Shown one piece after another: positions 36,111 through 44,710 of a DNA stretch of 64,000 nt; the stretch's first letter is position 1; every line of letters starts with the position of its first letter. Both the position numbers and the translations under genes were made by a program. The notes under the pieces were generated by a model. The model was not told where the DNA came from. It saw only the letters and a list, made by a program, of their open reading frames with translations, and searched no databases. This DNA is from Pelagibius litoralis (GTDB taxonomy: Bacteria; Pseudomonadota; Alphaproteobacteria; Kiloniellales; Kiloniellaceae): positions 62,001 to 126,000 of the forward strand of contig NZ_JAAQPH010000013.1 in NCBI RefSeq assembly GCF_011683915.1. The letters are read 5' to 3'.

Positions 36111-36884
36111 CTAAAATCTGACTTTCATCTCATCCAGGAACTCTAGAACGGCACTGTTGAAGGCCCCCGGCGTTTCGAAGTAAGCCGAGTGGCCGGCACC
36201 GGGTAGCTGCATCAGGTGCGCGCCTGGGATCGCTTGCGAGACCTCTTCAATGACCTGCGGCGGAAACAGCCGGTCCTCGGGGCTGGTGAGCATCAGCGTC
36301 GGCACCGCATAGCCTTTTAGATCCTCGCGGCTTACCGTCCGCGCCCGGGTCAGACGCAGAACGGGCTTTGGAAAATTGCTGTTCAGGGCCGAGATCTGCC
36401 GGCAGAGATGGGCCGCGGCAGGGTTGTCTGCTACGAAGCTGTCGCCAAGCTGGCCGGTGCCGGGCTTCACGGCGCCGGAGGTCAGGCGCTCGATCGCCGC
36501 GTTCGCCAGGGGCACGTCGAGCCCACCCGGCGTGTTGCAGAGGACGAGGGCCGCGATGCGCTCAGGATAGGCGATTGCAGCCTTCAGACCGCCCCATCCG
36601 CCCATGGACTGACAGACCAGGCTGGCCTTATCGATGCCCTCCGCGTCGAGGATCGCCAGGATGTCGCGGTGGAAGTAGTCGCAGGAGAAATGCTCCGCAT
36701 CGCAGCGCGAGCGCCCAAAGCCACGATGGTCGAAGACGATGACCCTGTAGAGCTCCGCGAAGACCGGCACCTGTTGCCACCAGCTCAGGGTATTCCCGCC
36801 GCGACCGTGGGCGAAGACCACCACCGGCCCCTCACCGTGAGATTCATAATTGAGGCTCGCCCCTTGCGTATCGACCGTCGCCAT
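36111..36884 (-). CDS. Alpha/beta-fold hydrolase
   Basis: 257 residues with the classical order: oxyanion segment FAHGRGGNTLSWWQQ, nucleophile elbow VCQSMGGWGG (Ser about 94), acid in LTSPEDRLFPP, and His in LPGAGHSAYFETP. The VFDHRGFGRSR strand-turn is typical of small esterases and carbon-carbon bond hydrolases. The substrate cannot be inferred. It precedes der on the same strand by 33 bases only in coordinates (it lies downstream of der in transcription), so it may be the last gene of the yfgM-bamB-der unit. Confidence 0.85.
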   Translation of the reverse strand: MATVDTQGASLNYESHGEGPVVVFAHGRGGNTLSWWQQVPVFAELYRVIVFDHRGFGRSRCDAEHFSCDYFHRDILAILDAEGIDKASLVCQSMGGWGGLKAAIAYPERIAALVLCNTPGGLDVPLANAAIERLTSGAVKPGTGQLGDSFVADNPAAAHLCRQISALNSNFPKPVLRLTRARTVSREDLKGYAVPTLMLTSPEDRLFPPQVIEEVSQAIPGAHLMQLPGAGHSAYFETPGAFNSAVLEFLDEMKVRF

Positions 36885-36917
36885 AGCGCCCCCCGAAAGC
36901 TTCCGATGCGGGTCAGC

Positions 36918-38267
36918 TTACTTCTTTTTGGCGTAGGGGTTTTCGCCTTTTCGAATGTTGATGCGGATCGGCGTGCCCGGAAGATCAAAAGTCTCGCGCA
37001 GGCCGTTTTCCAGGTAGCGCAGGTAGGACGTCGGCAGGTCCTGGGGCTTGGTGCAGAAGATGGCGAAGGTCGGCGGCCGCGACTTGGCCTGGGTCATGTA
37101 TTTCAGGCGCACCCTTCGCCCGGCGCTGGCCGGGGGCGGATGGGCCGCGGTTACCGCTTCGAGCCAGCGGTTCAGATCCGCTGTTCCGATCCGCCTGTTC
37201 CACACCTCATGGGCCCCAAAGACAGCCTGCATCAAGCGGTCGATGTTGTGCCCCTGCAAAGCCGAGAGGGTTACCAGGGGAACACCCCGGACCTGCGGCA
37301 GAGAGCGTTCGATGCGCTCGCGAATCGCCAGCAGGGCGGCGTCGCGGTCACGGCAGGAATCCCATTTGTTGACGCCGATGATAAGGGCACGCCCCTCGTC
37401 CACCACCATGCGTGCGATGGTCAGGTCCTGTTTCTCCAGGCCCTCTTCCACGTCCAGAAGCAGCACCACGACCTGGGCAAAGCGGATCGTCCGCAGCGTA
37501 TCCGCCGTCGACAGTTTTTCGATCTTTCCGGTTACCCTGGCCTTGCGGCGCAGCCCGGCGGTGTCGACAAGACGGATCGGCCGTCCCTCGAACGCCCAGT
37601 CGATGGCGATGGAATCGCGGGTGATGCCGGCCTCAGGTCCGGTCAGCAGGCGTTCCTCGCCCAGCAGCTTGTTCACCAGGGTCGACTTGCCGACGTTCGG
37701 GCGCCCGACGATAGCAAGCTGCAACGGACCGGCGGCTTCGGCCGCCTCATCCTCAAGGCCTTCCTCATCCGCCTCAGGAATCGCTGCCTGGATGGTATGA
37801 AAAAGGTCGCTCATACCGAGGCCGTGTTCGGCCGAGATCGGTATCGGCTCGCCGAGCCCCAGGGCGTAGGCTTCCGCCAGGCCGGCCTCTGCCGCCCGCC
37901 CCTCGCACTTGTTGGCGACCAAGGCGACCGGCTTGTTGCTGCGCCGCAGCCAGTTGGCGAAGTGTTCGTCCAGCGGGGTCAGGCCGGCGCGCACATCGAT
38001 GACCAGAAGCGTAATATCGGCTTCTTCCAGGGCGCGCTCGGTCTGAACGCGCATGCGCCCCTCCAGGCTGGCATCGAAGCGCTCCTCCAGCCCGGCGGTA
38101 TCGATCACCCGGAAAGTGAATCCGAAAAGATTGCCCTCGCCCTCCCGCCGGTCGCGGGTAACGCCGGGCGTGTCATCGACCAAGGCCAGCTTCTGGCCGA
38201 CCAAGCGATTGAAAAGGGTCGATTTTCCCACGTTCGGGCGACCCAGGATGGCAACGGTGATAGTCAT
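36918..38267 (-). CDS. der: Ribosome biogenesis GTPase Der (EngA)
   Basis: 449 residues with two tandem G domains and a C-terminal KH-like domain. The first P-loop is [12 protein letters not shown] (about 8), the second [12 protein letters not shown] (about 190), with [10 protein letters not shown] and [11 protein letters not shown] as the matching switch regions. Der acts late in 50S assembly. The end [13 protein letters not shown] is typical. It lies 90 bases after bamB on the same strand, reproducing the yfgM-bamB-der order of E. coli. Confidence 0.97.
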   Translation of the reverse strand: MTITVAILGRPNVGKSTLFNRLVGQKLALVDDTPGVTRDRREGEGNLFGFTFRVIDTAGLEERFDASLEGRMRVQTERALEEADITLLVIDVRAGLTPLDEHFANWLRRSNKPVALVANKCEGRAAEAGLAEAYALGLGEPIPISAEHGLGMSDLFHTIQAAIPEADEEGLEDEAAEAAGPLQLAIVGRPNVGKSTLVNKLLGEERLLTGPEAGITRDSIAIDWAFEGRPIRLVDTAGLRRKARVTGKIEKLSTADTLRTIRFAQVVVLLLDVEEGLEKQDLTIARMVVDEGRALIIGVNKWDSCRDRDAALLAIRERIERSLPQVRGVPLVTLSALQGHNIDRLMQAVFGAHEVWNRRIGTADLNRWLEAVTAAHPPPASAGRRVRLKYMTQAKSRPPTFAIFCTKPQDLPTSYLRYLENGLRETFDLPGTPIRINIRKGENPYAKKK

Positions 38268-38357
38268 AGCCCTGGCATAGGCGCTCAGCGACGCTCCTGC
38301 AAGCCCGCCCTCATGGGGGTCAATGCGACCGGACCAAGGCCCAGCCGCGCCCGACGG

Positions 38358-39689
38358 TTAACGAAGCGCGATCAGCTGGCCACCGTGGGTCAGCAGGAAC
38401 AGGCTGTTGTTGGCCACCACAGGAGAAACCGCGGCCCCGTCACCCAGATCGAAGAAGCCCAGCGGCTTGCCGTCATAAGGCGATACCGAGAGCACCTCGC
38501 CATGGGAGCCGGCGACCACCAGGCGGTCGCCCGCAAGCACCGGCCCGGACCAGCGGATCGGTTCATCCGGGTCGTCGGGGTCAACGAAACGCGGCAAGGG
38601 CTGGACCCAGCGGATCCGCCCGTCACTGCGGCGCAGACAGACGAGTTGGGAATCCTTGGTCAGAACGTAGATGAATTCACCGGCCGGCCAGGGCATCTGG
38701 ACGCCGCCCAGGTCGGCCTGCCAGGCGCGCACGCCCTGACGCAGGTCCACAGCCAACATCCGGCCGGCATTGCTGACGGCGAAAACAAGATCGCGATCGA
38801 TGACCGGCAGGCCGCGAATCTGCGCGATGTCGCCCAGAGGGTCGGTCTGCCTGATGGCACTGAGGCTCTCCGACCAGACGATCCGGCCGCTGTCGGTCAG
38901 CATAGCCAGAATGTCGCCGGAGCTGTACGGCACGATGACCGTGTTGCCGACGACCGCCGGGCTGGCAGAGCCGAGCAGGCCGGCGGTTTCCTGAACCCCG
39001 ACATGGTTCCACAGGCGCTCGCCGCTTTCCGCGTCGACGACGATCGTCTGATTGTCGAAGGTCACCGCGAAAACCCGGCCGTCGCTGACGACCGGTGCGC
39101 CGCGCATCGGCGCCGGCGCCTTGTGCTCCCAAAGCACCTCACCGCTGCGCGCATTCAGCGCGAAGATCTTGGCGAAGCCGGTGGAAACGAAAATCTTGCC
39201 GTCGCCATAGGTGATGCCACCGCCGAAGAAGCCGTCGTCCTCGTCGTCGTCCTCAAGGTCGACGCGCCAGACCCGGCTGCCGCTGCCGGCCGAAAAGGCG
39301 GAGACCAGCGAACGGGCATCCATGGCATAGACCAGATCGCCGACGACCAGGGGCTGCGCCAGGATCTGCGCGACATCACCAGAGCCCTCGCCGACGTCCG
39401 CGCTCCACACCCGTCGCGGATTGGCGCTCAGCGAGAGATGGTACATGGCATGGGCCGCAGAACCGCCCGGCTGAGACCAATCGGTATTCACGTAGGGTTC
39501 GGGCAGGCGCACCGCCACGTCGGCGATGCCGGGGTCGGCCCGCAGGCCGCGTTCGATCGCCAGGATCGCAATGCGCTCACCGGGCAGCGGCGGGTCTTCC
39601 GACTCACCAAAAAAATCGTCGAAGCTACAGGCGCCAAGACCAAGCAGAAGGACGAGCGGCAGGAACGCACGCGAAGCAGATAAAGCCAT
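38358..39689 (-). CDS. bamB: Outer-membrane assembly lipoprotein BamB
   Basis: 443 residues. A lipoprotein signal ends in the lipobox LGAC (cleavage before the Cys near residue 19). The mature part is an eight-bladed beta-propeller of PQQ-like repeats (for example SRVWRVDLEDDD, GEVLWEHKAPAPMRG, GERLWNHVGV, VRAWQADLGG). BamB supports BamA in folding barrel proteins such as LptD. ATG 39689 gives the signal; the longer frame to 39737 overlaps the upstream gene. It is 7 bases after the YfgM-like gene. Confidence 0.93.
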   Translation of the reverse strand: MALSASRAFLPLVLLLGLGACSFDDFFGESEDPPLPGERIAILAIERGLRADPGIADVAVRLPEPYVNTDWSQPGGSAAHAMYHLSLSANPRRVWSADVGEGSGDVAQILAQPLVVGDLVYAMDARSLVSAFSAGSGSRVWRVDLEDDDEDDGFFGGGITYGDGKIFVSTGFAKIFALNARSGEVLWEHKAPAPMRGAPVVSDGRVFAVTFDNQTIVVDAESGERLWNHVGVQETAGLLGSASPAVVGNTVIVPYSSGDILAMLTDSGRIVWSESLSAIRQTDPLGDIAQIRGLPVIDRDLVFAVSNAGRMLAVDLRQGVRAWQADLGGVQMPWPAGEFIYVLTKDSQLVCLRRSDGRIRWVQPLPRFVDPDDPDEPIRWSGPVLAGDRLVVAGSHGEVLSVSPYDGKPLGFFDLGDGAAVSPVVANNSLFLLTHGGQLIALR

Positions 39690-39696
39690 CAGAGAA

Positions 39697-40341
39697 TCAT
39701 CCCGGCAGGGTGGAGAGCAACTCGGCGGCACGGGCACGGCTGCCCGCAGGCGCGTTGGGATCGTCGGTAATGCTGCTGAGGTGCTGGCGGGCCATATCCT
39801 GATCCCCTTCCCTCAACGCCAGTGCGGCCAGAAGCTCCAAGGCCGTAAAGCGATAGGGCGCATTCACGGCGGCGAGAACCTCAAGCCGGCTTCGCAGGGT
39901 CACCGGGTCGCCCTCGTCCATTTCCTGCATCACAGCATAAAGATCACCGAGCGCGGTAATGGCAGGTATCGCAGATCCATCAGCGGCGAGATCGCCCCAG
40001 GTTTCCGCCGCCGCAACGTCTTCACCGGCCTCGGCAGCCAGACGGGCCTCGGTCAAAGCCGCCAGCAGGGGGTAACCGCTGCCGGACGGGTCGCTCAGCG
40101 CCTTCAGGGCCCTGCGGCCCTCCGCCTCGTTGCCCTCTTCGATCATCGCCAGGGCTGCGGCGTAGCTATCCGATTGCTCGCCGCGCAGCTTCTGGTCATA
40201 GGTCCGCCAGCCCTGATAACCGGCGGTGCTCAAAATCACCACAGCGGCCGCAACATAGATATAAAGGCTATAGCGCTTCCACCAGTCCGCCGCCTTGTCG
40301 CGACGAAGGTCTTCTTCGACTTCCTTAAAGATGTCGGCCAC
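39697..40341 (-). CDS. YfgM-like tetratricopeptide membrane protein
   Basis: 214 residues: a cytoplasmic start rich in charge (MADIFKEVEEDLRRDKAADW), one membrane helix (about 25-43), then a periplasmic helical TPR region. This fits the YfgM/TPR_21 family, an ancillary factor of the Sec translocon and periplasmic chaperones in E. coli. Its place just upstream of bamB and der supports the call. The 252 bases upstream, to the thioredoxin-like gene, show no gene. Confidence 0.82.
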   Translation of the reverse strand: MADIFKEVEEDLRRDKAADWWKRYSLYIYVAAAVVILSTAGYQGWRTYDQKLRGEQSDSYAAALAMIEEGNEAEGRRALKALSDPSGSGYPLLAALTEARLAAEAGEDVAAAETWGDLAADGSAIPAITALGDLYAVMQEMDEGDPVTLRSRLEVLAAVNAPYRFTALELLAALALREGDQDMARQHLSSITDDPNAPAGSRARAAELLSTLPG

Positions 40342-40593
40342 TCAGTACTCCTTGACGCTCGCTTCCCGGGACGCTCGATCCCCGGCGCGGATCCCCCAAC
40401 CTAGCCCTGCCCGCCTGTCATTGCCTGAAGGCTCGGAAGAGATGCCGCCGCCCGGACGAGGTGGACTTTAGATTCTGCACGATGACGGCGCCTCGTTGAT
40501 AAAGCCCCGAGGGGCAAGCATCAACCTTCTAATCGCCCTGGGGTCGGATGGGCACGGCCTCTTTGGAGGGACAACACGCCCAGGATGATCGCT

Positions 40594-41145
40594 TCAGGCT
40601 GCCTTCCATTTGATGCTGCAACCCATAGAAGCGATCTGCTCCCGGGGGCCGCGACCCGTCTCCGCCACGGCTTTCATCGCCTCATAGAGTTCGCGCCGGG
40701 CATCGGGCACCACCGTGGTCTTGGATTCGTCCAAGCGGCCGCGATACTGAAGTTCCAGGTCTTTGTTGAAGCCATAGAAATCCGGGGTGCAGACGGCCTC
40801 ATAGGCGCGGGCGATTTCTTGTGTCGGATCAACGAGGTAGGGGAAATCTATGCCATGGTCTCTGGCAAAGGCCTTCATGTTCTCAAAGGAATCCTCGGGA
40901 TAGGTCGAGGCATCATTGGCGTTGATCCCCGCGACCCCGATGCCGAGAGCCTGCAGGGCCCTGGCTTCCTCAGCCAGCCGGCTGGCTATGGAGCGCACAT
41001 AGGGGCAATGGTTGCACATGAACACGATCACCGTGCCCTTGGGCCCCGCAACCTCCTTCAGGCTATAGGTCCGCCCATCGATGCCCTGCAATGAGAAGTC
41101 GACCGCTTTCCAACCAAACTCACAGATCGGTGGCGTCGCCGCCAT
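40594..41145 (-). CDS. Thioredoxin-family (AhpC/TSA-like) protein
   Basis: 183 residues with a thioredoxin fold. A redox-active CNHCPYV motif (CxxC about 44-47) follows TVIVFM, and the cis-proline segment lies near VCTPDFYGFNKD. The CNHCP form and the EDSFENMKAFARDHG region match a widespread group of cytosolic thioredoxin-like proteins of unproved substrate. There is no signal peptide. It is a stand-alone gene, divergent from the small lipoprotein gene. Confidence 0.85.
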   Translation of the reverse strand: MAATPPICEFGWKAVDFSLQGIDGRTYSLKEVAGPKGTVIVFMCNHCPYVRSIASRLAEEARALQALGIGVAGINANDASTYPEDSFENMKAFARDHGIDFPYLVDPTQEIARAYEAVCTPDFYGFNKDLELQYRGRLDESKTTVVPDARRELYEAMKAVAETGRGPREQIASMGCSIKWKAA

Positions 41146-41390
41146 GTCTTAGCCCTCCACAAGAATCTTTGATTTCAATTGCTTACGCCGTCTTTATGGC
41201 AAATTTTGACAACGCCCGCACGTTAACATTTTTTTCAACGCAGCAGGAGACACTAGAGCCTCGGTGTTTTGAAGGGGATTTGCGGCATCAGGCAGCAATT
41301 TCCCTTGGGCCCTCCAGGCCTCCGAGGCCGGGCAGGCGTCCGGAGATCGATGAACGGGCGGCAGACAGCCGGTCAGCAGGAGCTCAAGGT

Positions 41391-41747
41391 ATGAGACGCA
41401 GCCCCTTGTTTCCTATAATGGTTCCACTAGTGGCAATCGGCCTGGGTGCCTGTGACCCCGCGTCCCAGGCCATGATGGCCGGCGCCAGTCTGGTCAGCTT
41501 CGTCCACACCGACAAAACCCTGAGCGATCACATCGCCACCTGGGCTTTCGACAGCGACTGCTCGATCCTCTATACGGCCAACGGAGAGCCTTATTGCCAG
41601 CGTTTCGAGACCGAAGAGGATCGTCGCGCCGCGGAGGCCGAGGCCGCCGCCCAGACCGCGCAGACGCATTGCTATCGCACCCTCGGCGGCATTACCTGCT
41701 ACCGCGAGCCGGACACCATGGCGAGCAGTCAGGCACGGGTCCAGTAG
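41391..41747 (+). CDS. Small lipoprotein with conserved cysteine pairs
   Basis: 118 residues. A lipoprotein signal (MRRSPLFPIMVPLVAIGLGAC) ends in a lipobox at Cys 21. The mature part has two cysteine pairs, in DCSILYTANGEPYCQ and HCYRTLGGITCYREPD, joined by a Glu/Ala-rich helix. This pattern recurs in alphaproteobacterial envelope lipoproteins of unknown role. AGGAG lies before ATG 41391. The frame is open upstream to 41091 but without coding character. Confidence 0.72.
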   Translation: MRRSPLFPIMVPLVAIGLGACDPASQAMMAGASLVSFVHTDKTLSDHIATWAFDSDCSILYTANGEPYCQRFETEEDRRAAEAEAAAQTAQTHCYRTLGGITCYREPDTMASSQARVQ

Positions 41748-41928
41748 CCCCTGCTCCGGCGGCTTCTCTCCCCCTCTCAACCTCCAATCCGATCCCGGGC
41801 CGGTTCAGGACCAAGCCGCCCGATCACTTTTGCTGCGCCGCACAAAGCTCCTCTCTGGACGGCGCCGCAAAATTCAGGAAAACTGTTTCCGTTAAAGGAA
41901 TAAGACACTCGGGAGACTGACCGCGTCC

Positions 41929-42258
41929 ATGAGTCAGCTGTACCGCTTCAGCGAACACCGCAAGACGCCCAGGCGCGTATTCTTCAGTCGAACCGAACTC
42001 AATCAGCTGCTGTCGGTCTACAGCCGCCACGTCGCCAGCGGCGACTGGCGTGACTACGCCATCGACCAGGTCGGCGGCGCCGCGATCTTTTCGGTCTTCC
42101 GCCATACGCACGATGCCCCCCTGTTTTCGATCGCCAAGCAGGGCAGCGCACGCAATCCGGAGTTCGTGGTCTTCTCCGGGCGCGAAAAACTCAAACGCAC
42201 CAAAATCTTAGGAGATGCCCTTAAAGTATTTAAGGGCAAACTTAAGGTCGTATCTTAA
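41929..42258 (+). CDS. DUF2794 domain protein
   Basis: 109 residues. VFFSRTELNQLLSVYSRHVA followed by GDWRDYAIDQ and AIFSVFRHTHDAPLFSIAK matches DUF2794, a short protein almost confined to alphaproteobacteria. Its function is unknown. The stop lies at the start of a 366-base stretch without a gene. Confidence 0.82.
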   Translation: MSQLYRFSEHRKTPRRVFFSRTELNQLLSVYSRHVASGDWRDYAIDQVGGAAIFSVFRHTHDAPLFSIAKQGSARNPEFVVFSGREKLKRTKILGDALKVFKGKLKVVS

Positions 42259-42624
42259 GAACGCTGAACACCAGTTTATCCAAGTGCGTTTCCGGAAAAA
42301 CCTTCATCTGACTAATATGTCAGAAAAATGCTATATTAACTTGATTTATATGAACAAATCACTGATATCGCGCATAGCGATATTTCGACCGCCTTTAACC
42401 TAGTTACTTAAGTGCTGCGCAATCTCTGCGTGGGACAATGAGAGAATTCCTGAGCTTTCCCCAATCGGCTTATGGAAGAGTATCTGTCTCGATCGGGCCA
42501 GCGGTAGCTTTCCCCCAATCTGCCGCTGGCCCACCCCTAATCAGGAATTCGCCAAACAGAGTCCTTGGCGAAATGGGGCAGAGAGCCCCAAGCCATCCCC
42601 CCGTCGCCGCCGGAGGAAGTCGTC
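42259..42624. other. Gene-free, repeat-rich interval before the PilZ gene
   Basis: No gene seen. The left half is AT-rich and holds a 7-bp palindrome (ATATCGC/GCGATAT, 42365-42383). The right half has two nested inverted repeats. The outer pair is GAATTCCTGA (42444-42453) with TCAGGAATTC (42541-42550); the inner pair is GGGCCAGCGG (42495-42504) with CCGCTGGCCC (42523-42532). The near-identical segments AGCTTTCCCCAATC and AGCTTTCCCCCAATC lie between the arms. This could be a structured leader, a small RNA or a repeat element. Confidence 0.5.
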
Positions 42625-42993
42625 ATGCCGCAAGATCAGAACGTTACACTGTCCAGCCAGTCGATCGAGGATACCTCGGTCGGCAAGGATGAGCGCCGCC
42701 GCTTCATCCGCGCTGCCACCATCCTGAAAGCCCGCCTGCTGACGGACAGAGGCGCGCTTGACGGCACGGTGCTGGATGCCTCCCTGAACGGCGTGAAGGT
42801 CTGGACCTCCGGCAACATCCCCACCGGAACCGCCGTGACCCTGGTGCTTGCCGGCTCGGTCTACTTCGGTGGTGAGGTTGTGTGGCGCAGCGGCGAGACG
42901 TTGGGCATCTGCTTCCATGACGACCCGGAAAAGGTCGCCAGCATTATGGCCGCCCTGCTGCCGCAACGCTGCCTCCAGGTCGGCCACGCCTGA
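42625..42993 (+). CDS. PilZ domain protein
   Basis: 122 residues. The c-di-GMP-binding motifs are recognisable: an arginine cluster ERRRFIRA (about 26-32) and DASLNGVKVW (about 55), followed by the beta-barrel of PilZ. A single-domain PilZ protein of this size usually acts as a second-messenger adaptor; the partner is unknown. GGAGG lies eight bases before ATG 42625. The gene ends 18 bases before the first guaA-end repeat and so marks the left border of the islet. Confidence 0.8.
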   Translation: MPQDQNVTLSSQSIEDTSVGKDERRRFIRAATILKARLLTDRGALDGTVLDASLNGVKVWTSGNIPTGTAVTLVLAGSVYFGGEVVWRSGETLGICFHDDPEKVASIMAALLPQRCLQVGHA

Positions 42994-43011
42994 GCCCACC
43001 CCGAAGCCGCC

Positions 43012-43029
43012 CTACTCCCACTCAATAGT
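43012..43029 (+). repeat. Attachment-site-like direct repeat, copy A (3' end of guaA)
   Basis: CTACTCCCACTCAATAGT, identical over 18 bases to the last codons of guaA at 46411-46428 and in the same orientation. It lies right after the PilZ gene, where the AT-rich sequence begins, and is the expected left end of an element integrated at the guaA 3' end. Confidence 0.75.
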
Positions 43030-43070
43030 ATAGTCTACGCAATTCTTGGTTACACATTGTGCGAGCCGCA

Positions 43071-44201
43071 TTAAACACTTGTTGCACTTGGGTCATATGT
43101 AAAAAAGTTATTACTGATACATCGAATTCGCGGTTCAATATCTTTGACATGTGAAGGAGCCGTGCAGATAAAACAAACGTCATCAGAGACCAAACCTGTC
43201 TCCTCCAAAAACACTTCAAAGCCTTCTATAAATTTTGATGGATGAAAATAAACCGATCTGTCGTCGACATACCCAGCTTTATCGGGGTTCATGTCAAGTG
43301 CCACTATTGATTCCATCCCCCCTTTAAGAACACTCATTAATTTCTCAAAATTTTCATTTATTCCCCAGATAGCGAACACTTTAAATCTCCGCAGGCCGAA
43401 GTCTTCAAAAAATTTTTGCGGATAGTAAGTATTGGCCTGAACTTGACACTCTCGGCCCTTCATGTATCGCGAGGGAGCATCCATCACTGGAGCAAGTACT
43501 GGCTTTTCAGCATGACCTACGAACTCAAAGACTGATACGAATCCAAACTTTCTTGAGCAATCATCCCAACTAGAAGACAGCATATTAAAACCGAATCGTG
43601 CTGCAAGAGCTTGAAGTGATGTAATTTGAAAGTGTTGTTGATGCTCATGCAAAAGTCCACTGTAGTCCCTGTCATAGATTTCCACCCCAGGGACTTCAAT
43701 AATTAATTTAGTTTGCAGCGTCGACAGATCTCTGAACGTCTCGAAAATTTCATCCAAACTTAAAATGTGCTCCAAAACAAAATAGCTGGTGATTATATCG
43801 TACTTATTTTTAAGCGTTCTTTCGTCACTTATCACATCTATTGTGTCTACCTCCCACTCAAGTTGTCGCAGACGATGATGAAAGTGTCTTTCTGAATTTG
43901 AGCCATAATCTAATAACGTTACTATTTGCTCGGCTCTAAAAAAATTTTGAATAATAGAAATTCTTTTTTCGATATCGTAGTCTTCTGCAATGTGGATGAC
44001 CTGATCACAGTAGTAGGCTTTCAAAAAACTTTGAGACGGCGGCACTGAATTGAAGATATGCCCGCAATACCCGCAAAATATTGGTACATGAATAAAGCTG
44101 ACAGTCCTTTTGGATACGCTTGTAAAACGCGACGAGGTTAGTGAGTATGAAGTGGTGAATGCATCCGATGATGGAGCGAGACAACAAGGGCAGGGCTTCA
44201 T
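43071..44201 (-). CDS. C-methyltransferase-like SAM-dependent methyltransferase with zinc-binding N-terminus
   Basis: 376 residues in three parts. An N-terminal zinc site has C4, C7, C43 and C46 (CPCC and CGYCGH). A class I methyltransferase core follows, with LLDYGSNSERHF as a degenerate SAM loop (about 95-107), FVLEHILSLDEIFETF (about 142) and LIIEVPGVEIYDRDY. The C-terminal Rossmann-like domain has FKVFAIWGINENFEKLM and IVALDMNPDKAGYVDD. This is the layout of NDP-hexose C-methyltransferases (Methyltransf_13/_14 families), which act on sugar nucleotides for surface glycans or natural products. The start overlaps the upstream small gene by 4 bases. AT-rich codon use unlike the core suggests transfer. 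The substrate is unknown. Confidence 0.78.
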   Translation of the reverse strand: MKPCPCCLAPSSDAFTTSYSLTSSRFTSVSKRTVSFIHVPIFCGYCGHIFNSVPPSQSFLKAYYCDQVIHIAEDYDIEKRISIIQNFFRAEQIVTLLDYGSNSERHFHHRLRQLEWEVDTIDVISDERTLKNKYDIITSYFVLEHILSLDEIFETFRDLSTLQTKLIIEVPGVEIYDRDYSGLLHEHQQHFQITSLQALAARFGFNMLSSSWDDCSRKFGFVSVFEFVGHAEKPVLAPVMDAPSRYMKGRECQVQANTYYPQKFFEDFGLRRFKVFAIWGINENFEKLMSVLKGGMESIVALDMNPDKAGYVDDRSVYFHPSKFIEGFEVFLEETGLVSDDVCFICTAPSHVKDIEPRIRCISNNFFTYDPSATSV

Positions 44202-44317
44202 TTCTTCTTCCTACCCTCAGCCAACGCACCTTTCAGCATTCCAGCTGTGATGCCGAACTCTTTGCGCAAACGCTTCACTTCTTTCAAAGCATTCGAACGT
44301 CCTGTTTTCTTCGACAT
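44198..44317 (-). CDS. Small basic protein, 39 residues, coupled to the C-methyltransferase
   Basis: Reads MSKKTGRSNALKEVKRLRK and on to LKGALAEGRKKK, with 14 Lys/Arg and a predicted helical middle. Its stop overlaps the methyltransferase start as ATGA, the arrangement of a translationally coupled pair. The frame begins just where the truncated methyltransferase upstream loses its family character. No family is recognised. It could be a peptide substrate, an adaptor, a leader peptide, or chance. Confidence 0.45.
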   Translation of the reverse strand: MSKKTGRSNALKEVKRLRKEFGITAGMLKGALAEGRKKK

Positions 44318-44710
44318 CGGTCAGCCCCTTCTTCAAACGGGACCAACTGATATCCAGCGCAAAAACGGACTGAGGCAGGTTCTCTTTTTTAGATTATTCA
44401 GAACGCCGGTCAGCGTTGTGATCTCGCCGGCACCAATGTCCAGCATCGTTGAAGGGGATTCGATGTGTTGATCAAGTACTGATGCAAGCGCCCGGTAATA
44501 CGCCGATGTCTCCTCTTCATTGCTCTTTACGGCGTCAATAGAGGTTCCGGCTTGCAGGTCGTAGGCGACCTCAATTATGTCACTTGGGCGAGTCTCCGGT
44601 GGAGTACTATCCCTCAAGAACTGAGTAAAATTTCCGCCATATTTGTAAATGTTCTTTGCAGACAGCATATCAAAATAGGTAAGGGACCCGGTTTTGTATT
44701 GCACTGTCAT
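44318..44710 (-). pseudogene. Truncated, frameshifted SAM-dependent methyltransferase
   Basis: The open frame (44333-44710, 125 residues) contains a normal class I start: IIEVAYDLQAGTSIDAVKS, then ALASVLDQHIESPSTMLD and IGAGEITTLTGVLNNL. It then runs into an unrelated short tail. In the -1 frame the expected continuation is present at once: ENLPQSVFALDISWSRLKKG. The switch falls at A6G (44384-44390 on the plus strand as CTTTTTT). After GLTDVEEN the similarity ends and the small basic gene begins. So the gene is both frameshifted and cut short at about one half. A programmed -1 shift is possible because the heptamer is A-AAA-AAG in phase. Confidence 0.7.

Noticed and set aside
36408-39683. A plus-strand open frame of 1091 codons
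   Set aside because: It is antisense to the hydrolase, der and bamB, all firmly identified on the minus strand. Long empty antisense frames are expected at this GC content, and the sequence has no domain character.
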